Shown: one piece after another, positions 17,378 through 26,035 of the stretch
Position numbering within the stretch: the stretch's first letter is position 1
Layout: each line of letters starts with the position of its first letter
From: an uncultured Lachnospiraceae bacterium
GTDB taxonomy: Bacteria > Bacillota > Clostridia > Lachnospirales > Lachnospiraceae
NCBI GenBank assembly: GCA_910587955.1
Contig: CAJUNN010000006.1
Location: 1 to 64,000 of the forward strand
Reading direction: 5' to 3'
DNA length: 64,000 nucleotides
Position numbers and translations under genes: made by a program
The notes under the pieces: model-generated
The model's database searches: none
The model's input: the letters and a program-made list of their open reading frames with translations, nothing else
Told to the model about the DNA's origin: nothing

Positions 17378-18568
17378 TTAAAGCTCATACCGGAGGGTGT
17401 CCAGAATCCGGTGGGCCGCCTCCTCCTTGGACATCAGCTCCAAAGAAGTCTCCTTCTCCTTCGTAATCAGCGTGATCCGGTTGGTATCCGTTCCAAAACC
17501 TGCCCCTGCCTCTTTGAGACTGTTGGCACAGATCAGATCACAGTTTTTCTCTCTTAACTTCTTTCTGGAATTTTCCAAAAGCTGTTCCGTCTCCATGGCA
17601 AAGCCGCAGAGAATCTGCCCCTTTCTCTTGCGTTCTCCCAGATACTTGAGAATATCTCTGGTCCGCTTCAGCTCTATCCTAAGGCTGTCCCCGGATTTCT
17701 TTATTTTCTCCTCTGCGGCAGCGACAGGCGTATAATCCGCTACGGCGGCAGCCTTGATAATATAGTCTGCCCCAAAAGCCTCCCTGGATACTGCCAGAAA
17801 CATATCCTCCGCAGAAACCACCGGCAGCACCTTTGCAAAAAGAGGCGGTTTCACGTCTGTGTGGGCCGCTATCAGAGTCACCTCCGCCCCCCGGAGCGCG
17901 GCTGCCCTAGCCAGGGCAAATCCCATCTTTCCACTGGAATGATTGGTAATAAAGCGCACCGGATCCAGAGACTCCCTGGTGGCTCCGGCCGTAACCAATA
18001 CCCGCTTTCCCCTGAAATCCTTGTCAAAGGCAATTTCCCTTATAATATATTCCAGAAGGACTTCCTCCTCCGGCATCCTGCCGTCTCCCACATCCCCGTT
18101 GGCCAGCATCCCCCGATCCGGCTCCAGGATCTCATAGCCGAAATGGCGCAGCTTCTGCAGATTATCCTGCACAATGGGATTATGGTACATATGATGATTC
18201 ATGGCCGGAGCTATGATTTTCCTACAGGGACATGCCAGAATGGTGGTGGTCAGCATATCGTCTGCAATACCGTTTGCCATCTTGCCAATGACATTGGCCG
18301 ACGCCGGAGCCGCCAGCACCACATCCGCCTGTTTCGCCAGAGCCACATGCTCCACGCTGTACTGGAAATTCCGGTCAAAGGTATCGATGAGGCATTTGTT
18401 CCCCGTAAGGCTCTCAAATGTGATGGGATTGATAAACCGGGTGGCATTCTCCGTCATCAATACCTGCACATTGCACTCCAGTTTTTTTAACATCCTGGCA
18501 AGATTTGCGATTTTATATGCTGCAATGCTGCCGGATACGGCAAGCACCGCTGTCTTTCCTTTTAACAT
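17378..18568 (-). CDS. coaBC: Bifunctional phosphopantothenoylcysteine synthetase/decarboxylase
   Basis: Carries out two successive steps of CoA synthesis: CTP-dependent joining of 4'-phosphopantothenate with cysteine (CoaB) and FMN-dependent decarboxylation (CoaC). CoaC occupies about 1-180 with catalytic His74 (VEHVAL) and PAMN (121-124). CoaB starts near 186 (GKRVLVTAGATRE) with the SSGKMG motif. 396 aa from the ATG with AAAGGAG upstream; an upstream open stretch is hydrophobic and lacks support. It is divergent from panT-coaX, so three pantothenate/CoA genes meet at one intergenic region. Confidence 0.95.
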   Translation of the reverse strand: MLKGKTAVLAVSGSIAAYKIANLARMLKKLECNVQVLMTENATRFINPITFESLTGNKCLIDTFDRNFQYSVEHVALAKQADVVLAAPASANVIGKMANGIADDMLTTTILACPCRKIIAPAMNHHMYHNPIVQDNLQKLRHFGYEILEPDRGMLANGDVGDGRMPEEEVLLEYIIREIAFDKDFRGKRVLVTAGATRESLDPVRFITNHSSGKMGFALARAAALRGAEVTLIAAHTDVKPPLFAKVLPVVSAEDMFLAVSREAFGADYIIKAAAVADYTPVAAAEEKIKKSGDSLRIELKRTRDILKYLGERKRKGQILCGFAMETEQLLENSRKKLREKNCDLICANSLKEAGAGFGTDTNRITLITKEKETSLELMSKEEAAHRILDTLRYEL

Positions 18569-18597
18569 GTAATTCTCCTTTGCATACTGATGCCTAC

Positions 18598-18606
18598 AGT
18601 ATAACA
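18598..18606 (-). promoter_or_regulatory. Extended -10 promoter of coaBC
   Basis: Minus strand reads TGT followed by TATACT (18598-18603), about 30 bp before the coaBC start. No good -35 is visible; an extended -10 promoter is the simplest reading. Confidence 0.4.
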
Positions 18607-18708
18607 CAAAACCGGAATTTTTTTGTATCTTTTTCAAAAGATCTGTGGTATAAAAGAAGATGTATTGTATCTCCGCAAGGAGAATAATAACAAGGAGGAA
18701 AACTGAAT

Positions 18709-19347
18709 ATGGAAAAATCAAGAAAAGACACTCGTTGGATGGTCAGTGTTGCACTTATGGCCGCAATCGTGATTCTGCTGGCAAATACGCCTCTGGGCAT
18801 GATTCAGCTTCCGATTATTAAGGCAACAACTGTTCACATTCCCGTCATCATCGGCGCAATCCTATTGGGCCCCGCAGCGGGAGCTATTCTGGGCGGTGTG
18901 TTCGGTATCTGCTCACTCATCAGCAATACCATGGCCCCCACCCTGCTCTCTTTTGCATTTTCGCCCTTTCTGGCCGGCGATTTACTTGGGGCTTTGAAGG
19001 CTCTCTGGATCTCTGTAGGCTGCCGGATTCTCATCGGTGTAGTAGCCGGATGGCTCTGGATTGCCCTCCGGAAAATGAAACTCACGCCCTGGGCAGCTCT
19101 TCCCATCACCGGTTTCGTCGGTTCCCTGACCAATACCGTATGCGTCATGGGAAGCATTTACGTGCTTCTTGCAGGTCAATATGCCAGTGCAAGAGGCGTG
19201 GCAGCGGACGCTGTATGGGGGCTTATTATGACCACGGTAACAGCCTCCGGCATTCCAGAAGCCGCCGCAGCCGCTATATTGGTAACGGCCTTGGGAAAAG
19301 TCCTTCTGGCCTTCTTCCGGAAGCAGGCTGCAGCCGCAAGAATATAG
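18709..19347 (+). CDS. panT: ECF transporter S component, probably pantothenate-specific
   Basis: Substrate-binding membrane subunit of an energy-coupling-factor importer, 212 aa with about six membrane helices and short loops. Family features: hydrophobic helix 1 after a short charged N-terminus, and the IKATTVHIPVIIGAILLGP segment typical of vitamin S components. It needs a shared EcfA/A'/T module, not found here. Pantothenate is inferred from context: the next gene makes phosphopantothenate and the divergent gene is coaBC. RBS AAGGAGG lies about ten bases before the ATG. Confidence 0.8.
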   Translation: MEKSRKDTRWMVSVALMAAIVILLANTPLGMIQLPIIKATTVHIPVIIGAILLGPAAGAILGGVFGICSLISNTMAPTLLSFAFSPFLAGDLLGALKALWISVGCRILIGVVAGWLWIALRKMKLTPWAALPITGFVGSLTNTVCVMGSIYVLLAGQYASARGVAADAVWGLIMTTVTASGIPEAAAAAILVTALGKVLLAFFRKQAAAARI

Positions 19348-19373
19348 AACAAGAACACAAGGGAATTTCGGAA

Positions 19374-20150
19374 ATGATTTTAACAATCGATATCGGCAAC
19401 ACCAATATTGTCATCGGATGTTTTCTGGACAACTGGCTGCTTTTCCATGAGCGCTTCGGGACGAATCAAAAAGCCACCAGTCTGGAGTACGCCTCTATTT
19501 TCAGGGAAACCTTTGAACTTCATAATATCCAAATCGCCCACATTACCGGAGGCATCATTTCCTCTGTGGTTCCCTCTGTCACCAATACGGTAAAAGATGC
19601 CGTAGAAAAATACACGGGCACAAAGATTCTGGTAGTGGGGCCCGGACTGCGCAGCGGCATTAAGCTTTCTGTGGATAATCCGGCTCACCTGGGAAGCGAT
19701 CTGGTGGTGGGTGCCGTGGCCGGGATTCACGATTACCCGGTTCCCCAGATACTCATCGATATGGGCACCGCTACCACCGTCTCCGTTATCGACCGGAACA
19801 AAGCCTTTATCGGCAAAATGATTCTCCCCGGCGTCGCCGTCTCCCTGGACGCCCTGATAAACCGGACAGCCCAACTGCCGGAAATCTCCCTGGATCCGCC
19901 CAAAAAACTTATCGGAAGTAATACGGTGGATTCTATCAAAAGCGGCGTCCTGTACGGAAATGCGGGAGCCATCGACGGTCTTATTGACCGGATTGAAGAT
20001 GAACTGGGGGAGGCATGCACCATTGTAGCTACAGGAGGTCTTTCCGGCGTGATCGCTCCCTTATGCAGGCATAAGATGTATCTGGAAGAGAATCTGCTGC
20101 TTAAGGGACTTTTGCTGATCTATCAGAAAAATATACAGAATCAAAAGTAA
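19374..20150 (+). CDS. coaX: Type III pantothenate kinase
   Basis: Phosphorylates pantothenate, first step of CoA synthesis; type III enzymes are not feedback-inhibited by CoA. The 258-aa ASKHA-fold protein starts with the phosphate loop DIGNTN (6-11) and carries DMGTATTVSVID in the second half-domain. The open frame extends far upstream but that part is antisense-like to panT; MILTIDIGNTN is the natural start, 26 bp after panT. A bidirectional hairpin terminator follows. Confidence 0.95.
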   Translation: MILTIDIGNTNIVIGCFLDNWLLFHERFGTNQKATSLEYASIFRETFELHNIQIAHITGGIISSVVPSVTNTVKDAVEKYTGTKILVVGPGLRSGIKLSVDNPAHLGSDLVVGAVAGIHDYPVPQILIDMGTATTVSVIDRNKAFIGKMILPGVAVSLDALINRTAQLPEISLDPPKKLIGSNTVDSIKSGVLYGNAGAIDGLIDRIEDELGEACTIVATGGLSGVIAPLCRHKMYLEENLLLKGLLLIYQKNIQNQK

Positions 20151-20193
20151 AAGAAAACGGCCTCCCGGCACACGGGACAGCCGTTTTCTTTCT
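20151..20193. terminator. Bidirectional terminator between coaX and the otnC-like gene
   Basis: AAGAAAACGGC (20151-20161) pairs with GCCGTTTTCTT (20180-20190); an inner CCCG/CGGG extends the stem. A/T runs on both sides suit convergent genes. Confidence 0.85.
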
Positions 20194-20206
20194 ATGAAAA
20201 TACGGT

Positions 20207-20812
20207 TCAGATGATGCGGATCTTCCCCTTCTCATATGTTCCCGCAATATCCGCAATGGACGCACTTGTCTCAAACTCCTCAATCAAGTCAAACGCTTTA
20301 TAGGCCGTTTCGGCTCCTGCCGCAATTCCATGGCTTCCCATCAGGTACGCCCGGGTATCCGGCACAAAGGCTTTCTCAAAAGCAGCAAACAGTTCCCTGC
20401 TGCCCGGGGGATAATAATCCACCATGCCAATCCTCCCGCCCGTCTGCATCCTTAAATAGGGCGTATAGGCAAAAAGCTCCCCAACGCACTCCTTTGCATC
20501 CAACCGGCAGCTAAAGACTGTGCTGTAAAGGGAATGGGTATGTATCACCGCTCCGGTTCCCGGAGCTTTCCGGTAAAATGTCAGGTGCAGGGGATACTCT
20601 TTGCTGGGCTTTCCCTCCAGGATCTCCCCGCCGGGCGATACCACCGCAAAATCTTCCGACTCCAGCCGTCCGAAACAGCTGCCGCTCCTGGAAATATACA
20701 TTCTGCCTTCGTGAAAAAAGCTGATATTGCCCGTAGATCCCCGGACCAGTCCCCGATCAAACAATTTATGGGCGCACCACAAAGCTTCTTTTGTTTTTTC
20801 CTCTATACGCAT
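20207..20812 (-). CDS. Class II aldolase/adducin-family protein, OtnC-like
   Basis: Zinc-dependent aldolase/decarboxylase of the FucA/AraD fold, 201 aa. Visible site residues: GNIS (28-31), Glu72 in KEYPLH, metal ligands His91 and His93 (HTHS) and His161 (GSHGI). It overlaps the kinase gene upstream by 10 bp. Pairing of this family with a DUF1537 kinase is the signature of OtnC/OtnK, which turn 3-oxo-tetronate 4-phosphate into dihydroxyacetone phosphate and CO2. The expected dehydrogenase is not in the window, so the exact substrate is uncertain. Confidence 0.78.
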   Translation of the reverse strand: MRIEEKTKEALWCAHKLFDRGLVRGSTGNISFFHEGRMYISRSGSCFGRLESEDFAVVSPGGEILEGKPSKEYPLHLTFYRKAPGTGAVIHTHSLYSTVFSCRLDAKECVGELFAYTPYLRMQTGGRIGMVDYYPPGSRELFAAFEKAFVPDTRAYLMGSHGIAAGAETAYKAFDLIEEFETSASIADIAGTYEKGKIRII

Positions 20813-22038
20813 ATCCGTCCCTCCTGCAAGGCTTTCTCAAAGAAATCTTCCTCCCCGAAATTCCCGGACTTTAAAATAAGCGCCAGCTTCCGGTTTTCCA
20901 GAGGCCGCATAACAGGCACACCCGGAGCGACACTGTTTCCAATCTCGTAAGCCCCATAACCAAGCCGCAGCGTTACCGCTCCCGAAGTCTCTCCTCCCGC
21001 CGCAATGATACGGTCAAATCCATGCGCTAAAGCCATCTGGCTCAAATCCGCCATCAGGTTTTCCATAAGCCGGGACTGCCGGTAAAATTCTTGCGTCCCT
21101 GCCGCCTTCCCTGCTGTTTTCCCCGCCGCGGTACTGTACACCAGGACATTTTCATGCTCCAGCACATAAGAAAACACATCCCCGGCCCCCAGGCTTCCCT
21201 CCGCCAGCTTTCCAGAATCTACACCGTAGGTATCGTATCCTTTATCCCGGTAAAACGCAATCTGTTTTGCAGACATCCGGGAACAGCTCCCACATAAAAG
21301 AATGGCTTTCCGGCATCTGTCCTGTCTGTGCTCCCCCAGGCATCCGTTTCCGCCGGCCAGATATTCGGCCAGGCCGCTTCCCCCGGTGAGAAGCCCCAAA
21401 TCCCCGAAGAGTTCCGCAATCCGTTTTCCGTCTTCCTCATTTTCATAATCAGGAACCAGATAAAACTTTCCGTATTTCTTTCCATACTCCCCTGCTATCT
21501 TCCATGCCATCCCCGAAATCATATCCTCTCTTTTCAGGACAAAACAGGGGTACCGGCTCTGGGAACTCATAAGCTTGGGGATACTGGAAGCCCACATGGG
21601 ATTTAAGGGATGATCCTTCATAGGGCTTTCTGCCAAAGGCACTCCGTGAACATAGAGAATTCCGTCCTTCACCGTCCGCCCGTTCACCGGAAGAGACGGG
21701 CAGAGCAGAGTAAAGGAAAGCCCCAGTTCTTCCAGAAGAAAGTCGGATACCACCCCGATATTACCCTCCGGGGTAGAGTCAAAGGTGGAACAATACTTGA
21801 AATATATACGTTCCATCCCTGCCTCCCTTAAGAATGCCGCGGCTCTTTTCACCTGCCGCACCGCTTCCTCCGGCGCTGCGCTCCGGGATTTCAATGCCAG
21901 CACAACACAATCATAGTCTTCCCGAAAAGACGCCGGAATTTCTGTGAGCAGGAGGGTTCTTGCACCCCCTTTCTGCAGGAAAGACGCAATATCTCCTGCC
22001 CCCGTAAAATCATCCGCAATCACACCTGTCTTTCTCAT
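20803..22038 (-). CDS. Four-carbon acid sugar kinase (DUF1537), OtnK-like
   Basis: ATP-dependent kinase for sugar acids such as 3-oxo-tetronates. The 411-aa protein opens with the substrate-domain signature ADDFTGAGDIA (8-18); the C-terminal nucleotide-binding domain carries AAGGETSGAV and the GNSVAPGVPVM region typical of the family. The start one base after the upstream stop implies translational coupling; a 14-codon-longer start is less likely. With the adjacent OtnC-like gene it forms the last part of the PTS locus. Confidence 0.82.
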   Translation of the reverse strand: MRKTGVIADDFTGAGDIASFLQKGGARTLLLTEIPASFREDYDCVVLALKSRSAAPEEAVRQVKRAAAFLREAGMERIYFKYCSTFDSTPEGNIGVVSDFLLEELGLSFTLLCPSLPVNGRTVKDGILYVHGVPLAESPMKDHPLNPMWASSIPKLMSSQSRYPCFVLKREDMISGMAWKIAGEYGKKYGKFYLVPDYENEEDGKRIAELFGDLGLLTGGSGLAEYLAGGNGCLGEHRQDRCRKAILLCGSCSRMSAKQIAFYRDKGYDTYGVDSGKLAEGSLGAGDVFSYVLEHENVLVYSTAAGKTAGKAAGTQEFYRQSRLMENLMADLSQMALAHGFDRIIAAGGETSGAVTLRLGYGAYEIGNSVAPGVPVMRPLENRKLALILKSGNFGEEDFFEKALQEGRICV

Positions 22039-22039
22039 A

Positions 22040-22507
22040 CTATTTTGTGGGAAAAAACTGGGTGAGAGCTGTCTCCTCATCGCTGACTCGCAGCATTTTC
22101 ACGTCTTCTATTTCAAAGATCACCAGATCCACCGTAGTCAGCGCCGGTGTGGTGCCTTTTACAATGTGTCCGCCGAAAACTTTTCCTGAGGCGTCGCACA
22201 TGGTGGCATGGAAATGGGTATCATATTTTTCATCATTCTGGCACACCACGCCGGTTCCGTTTAAAAACTCAATAGGTCCTCCGCATTTCAGCACGCCCCC
22301 GTAACCGGCTCCCACCTTTGCCTCCGGTTTGGAAACCAGATACATATATCCCGTCTCTTTAAAGCTTCCAAAGCATGTTACATAGGCATATTTGATTCCG
22401 TTTTTCTCGCAGGCCGCCTCAATCCCTTCCACGAGATCCGTATCCGGCAAAAGCCTTACTGCAACTGTTTTCCCTGTCTTTCCACAGGCATCCTGAAATC
22501 GAATCAT
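22040..22507 (-). CDS. Stand-alone PPC/PCC-domain protein (DUF296 type)
   Basis: A 155-aa single-domain protein of the plants-and-prokaryotes-conserved (PPC) fold. It shows the AYVTCFGSFKE strand and the conserved FHATMCDASGKVFGGHI block with clustered histidines. The start has GGAGGAAAGAATT before the ATG. In bacteria the role of the family is not settled; the fold forms trimers that may bind a metal or ligand. No DNA-binding AT-hook, which plant homologues have, is visible. Its place between PTS IIA and the kinase suggests a helper in the same carbohydrate pathway. Confidence 0.75.
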   Translation of the reverse strand: MIRFQDACGKTGKTVAVRLLPDTDLVEGIEAACEKNGIKYAYVTCFGSFKETGYMYLVSKPEAKVGAGYGGVLKCGGPIEFLNGTGVVCQNDEKYDTHFHATMCDASGKVFGGHIVKGTTPALTTVDLVIFEIEDVKMLRVSDEETALTQFFPTK

Positions 22508-22523
22508 AATTCTTTCCTCCGTT

Positions 22524-22979
22524 TCAATCAAAAAATGAATCCTCACTGTCTTTTTTCGTTTCTTTTTTTACTGCATCATTGACAAATACCAGTTCTTCCC
22601 GGCCCTTCTTCACCATCTCCCGCAGCATTTCCATGGAAACAGTCTCCCCGGAATAGACGACTGCAGACACAATCTCGCAGATCAGCGGAAAATTCACACC
22701 GCTCAGTACAAAGATCCGCTCATCGTCCCCATAAGGCATGAGCATCTGGTTCACGCTGCCATACATAATATCGGAAAACACAACCACCTGATCTTCTTCC
22801 CCAGCCTTTGAGAAATATCCCTCTATCCGGGCCTTGGCATTTTCCGCCCCGGGTGTCTCCTCCACGAAGAGATTAAGCGCCGTCACATCTGCGGCCGCTT
22901 CTTCCCCCAAAATAATCTGCAAGGTGCTTTTCAAGCCTCCCGCCAAATGTCCGTGGGATGCAATTAGAAATTTAACCAT
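22524..22979 (-). CDS. PTS mannose/fructose/sorbose-family IIA component
   Basis: Cytoplasmic phosphocarrier that takes phosphate from HPr and gives it to IIB. The 151-aa protein shows the EIIA-Man Rossmann-like fold with active His9 in ASHGH and the SDIMYGSVNQ loop. The last 15 residues are highly charged. It is encoded away from IIB, IIC and IID, after the aldolase, but in the same orientation with small gaps, so it belongs to the same unit. Confidence 0.9.
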   Translation of the reverse strand: MVKFLIASHGHLAGGLKSTLQIILGEEAAADVTALNLFVEETPGAENAKARIEGYFSKAGEEDQVVVFSDIMYGSVNQMLMPYGDDERIFVLSGVNFPLICEIVSAVVYSGETVSMEMLREMVKKGREELVFVNDAVKKETKKDSEDSFFD

Positions 22980-22992
22980 ACTGCCTCTCTTC

Positions 22993-23838
22993 TTATTCCG
23001 TCCATGCCTGATTGTCCTGGCCGAACAATTTCACGTAATGGGTCAGACGATCCTCGTAGCCTTTGATAAAGGCAGGAATCAGTTTCCACTTGTCAAAATT
23101 GGGATCTTTGAAAAATTCCTCCAGGGCTTCTTTCCCGGCTACCACCAGCTCCGTAGCCAGATTCACCTTCTGGATGCCGTTTCGCACGGCCTTCGCCAGG
23201 TTCTCATCACCCGTACCGCTTCCGCCATGAAGCACCAGGGGCGTATCGCCGCAGGCCTCCACAATCTTCTCCAGACGTTCAAAATCAATGTGCGGTTTCC
23301 CCTTATAGCGTCCGTGGGCAGTCCCAATGGCCACAGCCAGGCAGTCCACCCCTGTCTCCCGGATAAACCGGGCGGCATCTTCCGGCTCTGTCAGATCCCG
23401 GACACCGTCCACCTCGTAGTTCATGCCCTGTCCCACATGTCCCAGCTCCGCTTCCACGCTGATCCCAAGAGTATGGCACATTTTTACCACCTCCTTGGTC
23501 TCCCGCACATTGTCCTCATAAGGCATACTGGAACGATCTACCATAATGGATGTAAAACCGGAGCGGAGCCCAATCATGATATCTTCATAGCTTCTTCCGT
23601 GATCCAGGTTAATGGCAATGGGCACCCTGGAAACAGACGCCAGTTCCCGGGTCATATGAATCAGCCAGGGTATATCCGGGTGTACAAAGGTATTCACATC
23701 AACGATCATGGGTGCGTTCATATTTTCCGCCACCCGGATCACTGCCCGGACCGTATCCTCACTCTGTACATTGGGTGCAGTGACGCCGTAGCCTCCCTGT
23801 TTCGCCTTTTTTAAAATTTCTGCCATGGTTACTAACAT
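22993..23838 (-). CDS. Class II fructose/tagatose-bisphosphate aldolase family protein
   Basis: Zinc-dependent aldolase, 281 aa, TIM barrel. The NLDHGRSYED segment carries the first zinc histidine, EAELGHVGQG the glutamate region, and HGGSGTGDE the phosphate-binding loop and another zinc histidine. Closest type is GatY/KbaY/FbaA, which split ketose 1,6-bisphosphates or ketose 1-phosphates into triose units. Located between IID and IIA of a PTS, it probably cleaves the product of that transporter. Stereospecificity cannot be read from sequence. Confidence 0.85.
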   Translation of the reverse strand: MLVTMAEILKKAKQGGYGVTAPNVQSEDTVRAVIRVAENMNAPMIVDVNTFVHPDIPWLIHMTRELASVSRVPIAINLDHGRSYEDIMIGLRSGFTSIMVDRSSMPYEDNVRETKEVVKMCHTLGISVEAELGHVGQGMNYEVDGVRDLTEPEDAARFIRETGVDCLAVAIGTAHGRYKGKPHIDFERLEKIVEACGDTPLVLHGGSGTGDENLAKAVRNGIQKVNLATELVVAGKEALEEFFKDPNFDKWKLIPAFIKGYEDRLTHYVKLFGQDNQAWTE

Positions 23839-23863
23839 TTCATATCCTCCTCAAAAATAATCT

Positions 23864-24676
23864 CTAAAACAGTCCGACGAAGGCTCCCAGAATTCCCAGC
23901 ACAATAATTCCCAGCATAATCAGATTTCCGTTGACCTTCCTGCGCACGCACTGGGTCACCCCCAGGGTCAGAAACAAGGGAATGAGCTTAGGCATAATAG
24001 CATCAAAAAAGCTCTGCAGGGTTACTTCGCCTCCGCCCATCTCCCAGCTCAGGGCAAAATTGACGCTGACCGTATTGGCTACCATGCCGCCTACCATAAA
24101 AAGACCGATAATCGCCGCCGCACTGCTAAGCATCTGGATAATACCGCTCTCTGCCGCTTCCGCCACCAGCTTCTCTCCGCTCTCATAGGAAAGTCTCAAA
24201 AGATACCGGCGCACAAAATAGCTGCAGGCGTTAAAAATCAGGAAAAACAGCAGGCCGCCCATGGGATTTCCCTGGAGGGCCAGTCCCAGGCCGATGCTGG
24301 CCGCCACAATGCGGATAGTCACCTGGAACATGGCATCGCCGATGCCGCTGGCCGGCCCCATCACAGCCGCTTTGACGGCATTGACCGTAGAAGCGTCAAA
24401 GTTCTTATCCTCCGCAATCTTTTCTTCCATGGCAGCGAATAGTCCAAGCCCCAGCGTATTCACCTGGGGAGTAATGTTGTAGAAAACCTCGTGCCTTTTG
24501 ACAGCTTCGATCTTTTTCTCCCGATCCTCCGGATTTGGATAAAGCTTATCCAGCAGGGGATAGAGTACGAACAGGCAGCCGTGGCCCTGCCCCCGCACAT
24601 TGTTGTATGCGGCTCCTACTGCCCAGCTTCTTCTAAGGATCTGCTTTAATGATGATCTCTTCTCGTTGTCATTCAT
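23864..24676 (-). CDS. PTS mannose/fructose/sorbose-family IID component
   Basis: Membrane subunit that with IIC forms the sugar channel. 270 aa starting at MNDNEKRSS, which has GGAGG upstream and overlaps the IIC stop by 8 bp; an upstream extension is charged and unlike the family. The typical IID N-terminus RRSWAVGAAYNNVRGQGHGCLF is followed by the cytoplasmic part and C-terminal hydrophobic segments (about 190-270). Subtype within the Man family, and so the sugar, cannot be assigned. Confidence 0.9.
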   Translation of the reverse strand: MNDNEKRSSLKQILRRSWAVGAAYNNVRGQGHGCLFVLYPLLDKLYPNPEDREKKIEAVKRHEVFYNITPQVNTLGLGLFAAMEEKIAEDKNFDASTVNAVKAAVMGPASGIGDAMFQVTIRIVAASIGLGLALQGNPMGGLLFFLIFNACSYFVRRYLLRLSYESGEKLVAEAAESGIIQMLSSAAAIIGLFMVGGMVANTVSVNFALSWEMGGGEVTLQSFFDAIMPKLIPLFLTLGVTQCVRRKVNGNLIMLGIIVLGILGAFVGLF

Positions 24677-25469
24677 CGAAAAATTCCTCCTCTTCGTTTT
24701 TATCTGCGGCGTTCCCTTTTCCTGCCCATACCTTCTCAAGTTTCTTCATATCCTGGTTCCGGTACAGATCCATCAGCATCAGGAACACGCCGAACACCGC
24801 CAGACAGACCATAGGAACTCCCAAGTACACAACAATGGCAAAGCCCAGCACAAAATAGATAAGCTTCTTCTTATCCCAGATCATGCTCAGAAGCACGCCC
24901 AGGCCCAGTGCAGGCAGCATACCGCCGGCCGCTTTCATTCCGTTCATAATAAAGGGCGGCAGCGCGTTGATAAAGGCCTGTGTGGCATCGGCTCCTGCCA
25001 GAAGCGCAACAAAGATGGTAACGGCTCCGAATCCGTATCCCACAACAATATGTAAAATATACGCCGCGGAATACGTTCTTCCATTTCCTTTCTCTGCAAT
25101 CCGATCCAGGACCGGACACATAAATGCAAAAAAGATCCGTGTTACCTGGAGCATAAAAAGCCCGATGAATCCCAGCGGAATGGCCAGCGTAATAGCCGCC
25201 TCCTGGGGAATACCCGAGATAATCGACAGGGCAGCGGCCATGGTAGTGGCGTACAGGGTATCCGTAGCCTGCGCGCCTCCCACATTGACAATTCCCAGGT
25301 AAATAACTTCCAGCTGGGCTCCGATCAGGGTTCCGGTCACCACATCTCCCAACACCAGCCCTACGATGGGTCCTACTACGATGGGACGGTCCGCCATACC
25401 GTTTGCTCCAAACCGGTAAATCAGGATCAATGCCCAATAAACCAATGCTACAATCAATGCCTGTGCCAT
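24669..25469 (-). CDS. PTS mannose/fructose/sorbose-family IIC component
   Basis: Polytopic membrane permease subunit, 266 aa, with GPIVGLVLGDVVTGTLIGAQLE near the N-terminus, the classic EIIC-Man/Sor signature, and about seven helices. The C-terminus is unusually acidic (ends NEEEEFFDE). It lies 22 bp after IIB and overlaps IID. Confidence 0.9.
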   Translation of the reverse strand: MAQALIVALVYWALILIYRFGANGMADRPIVVGPIVGLVLGDVVTGTLIGAQLEVIYLGIVNVGGAQATDTLYATTMAAALSIISGIPQEAAITLAIPLGFIGLFMLQVTRIFFAFMCPVLDRIAEKGNGRTYSAAYILHIVVGYGFGAVTIFVALLAGADATQAFINALPPFIMNGMKAAGGMLPALGLGVLLSMIWDKKKLIYFVLGFAIVVYLGVPMVCLAVFGVFLMLMDLYRNQDMKKLEKVWAGKGNAADKNEEEEFFDE

Positions 25470-25491
25470 TCTTATCCTCTCCCTTCTTCTT

Positions 25492-25974
25492 TTACAGCCT
25501 TCCGATCACTTTTTTCGGATCCTGAGGCGTCTTCTGTGTAAATACGGTTTTTCCTGTGTTAATCAGCTCATTAACGGCCTGAACATCTTCTTTGTCCAGA
25601 TAAACCATTTTGGATATGCTGATCTTGTCCTTCCCCTCCGGTTTTGTAATGCTCCCGTAATTTGCCAGGTTAATGTCCGGTATCTCCGGCACTGCCTGCA
25701 CCAGCTTCCCTGCGTTCTGCGGATCGCCGGTGATAAGCAAAATATTCATTTTGCCGCATCTGGGATCTTCCAGAATCTTTACCGCATCATCCACCCCCTT
25801 GATCAGACATTTTACGTTTGCCGGCAGTGCCAGCTTCAGCGTACGCTGCCGCATCTCGTCGCCGGCCGCCTCATCGTCGGCAACAATCAGATGCGTAGTC
25901 CCCAGCGTTTTCAGCCAGGTGGCAATCACCTGTCCGTGAATCAATCTTTCATCGATTCTGAATGCTTTGATCAT
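25492..25974 (-). CDS. PTS mannose/fructose/sorbose-family IIB component
   Basis: Cytoplasmic phosphotransfer subunit, 160 aa. The phosphorylated histidine is His13 in RIDERLIHGQV, exactly the EIIB-Man/Sor signature. It is the first gene of an eight-gene minus-strand unit (IIB, IIC, IID, aldolase, IIA, PPC protein, OtnK-like, OtnC-like). A near-consensus promoter with an operator-like repeat in its spacer lies just upstream. Confidence 0.92.
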   Translation of the reverse strand: MIKAFRIDERLIHGQVIATWLKTLGTTHLIVADDEAAGDEMRQRTLKLALPANVKCLIKGVDDAVKILEDPRCGKMNILLITGDPQNAGKLVQAVPEIPDINLANYGSITKPEGKDKISISKMVYLDKEDVQAVNELINTGKTVFTQKTPQDPKKVIGRL

Positions 25975-26006
25975 ACAATCCCCCTTTTCCTTTCCTATTT
26001 AACCTT

Positions 26007-26035
26007 ATGATAAAATATTTTTTCACCAATGTCAA
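26007..26035 (-). promoter_or_regulatory. Promoter of the PTS/otn unit
   Basis: Minus strand TTGACA (26030-26035), 17-bp spacer, TATCAT (26007-26012). The spacer contains GAAAAAATATTT, a copy of the repeat found three more times upstream, so a bound repressor would block RNA polymerase. Confidence 0.75.

Noticed and set aside
19050..19373. N-terminal extension of coaX by 108 codons
   Set aside because: The extension overlaps panT in another frame and is unlike any kinase; MILTIDIGNTN is the family's natural N-terminus.
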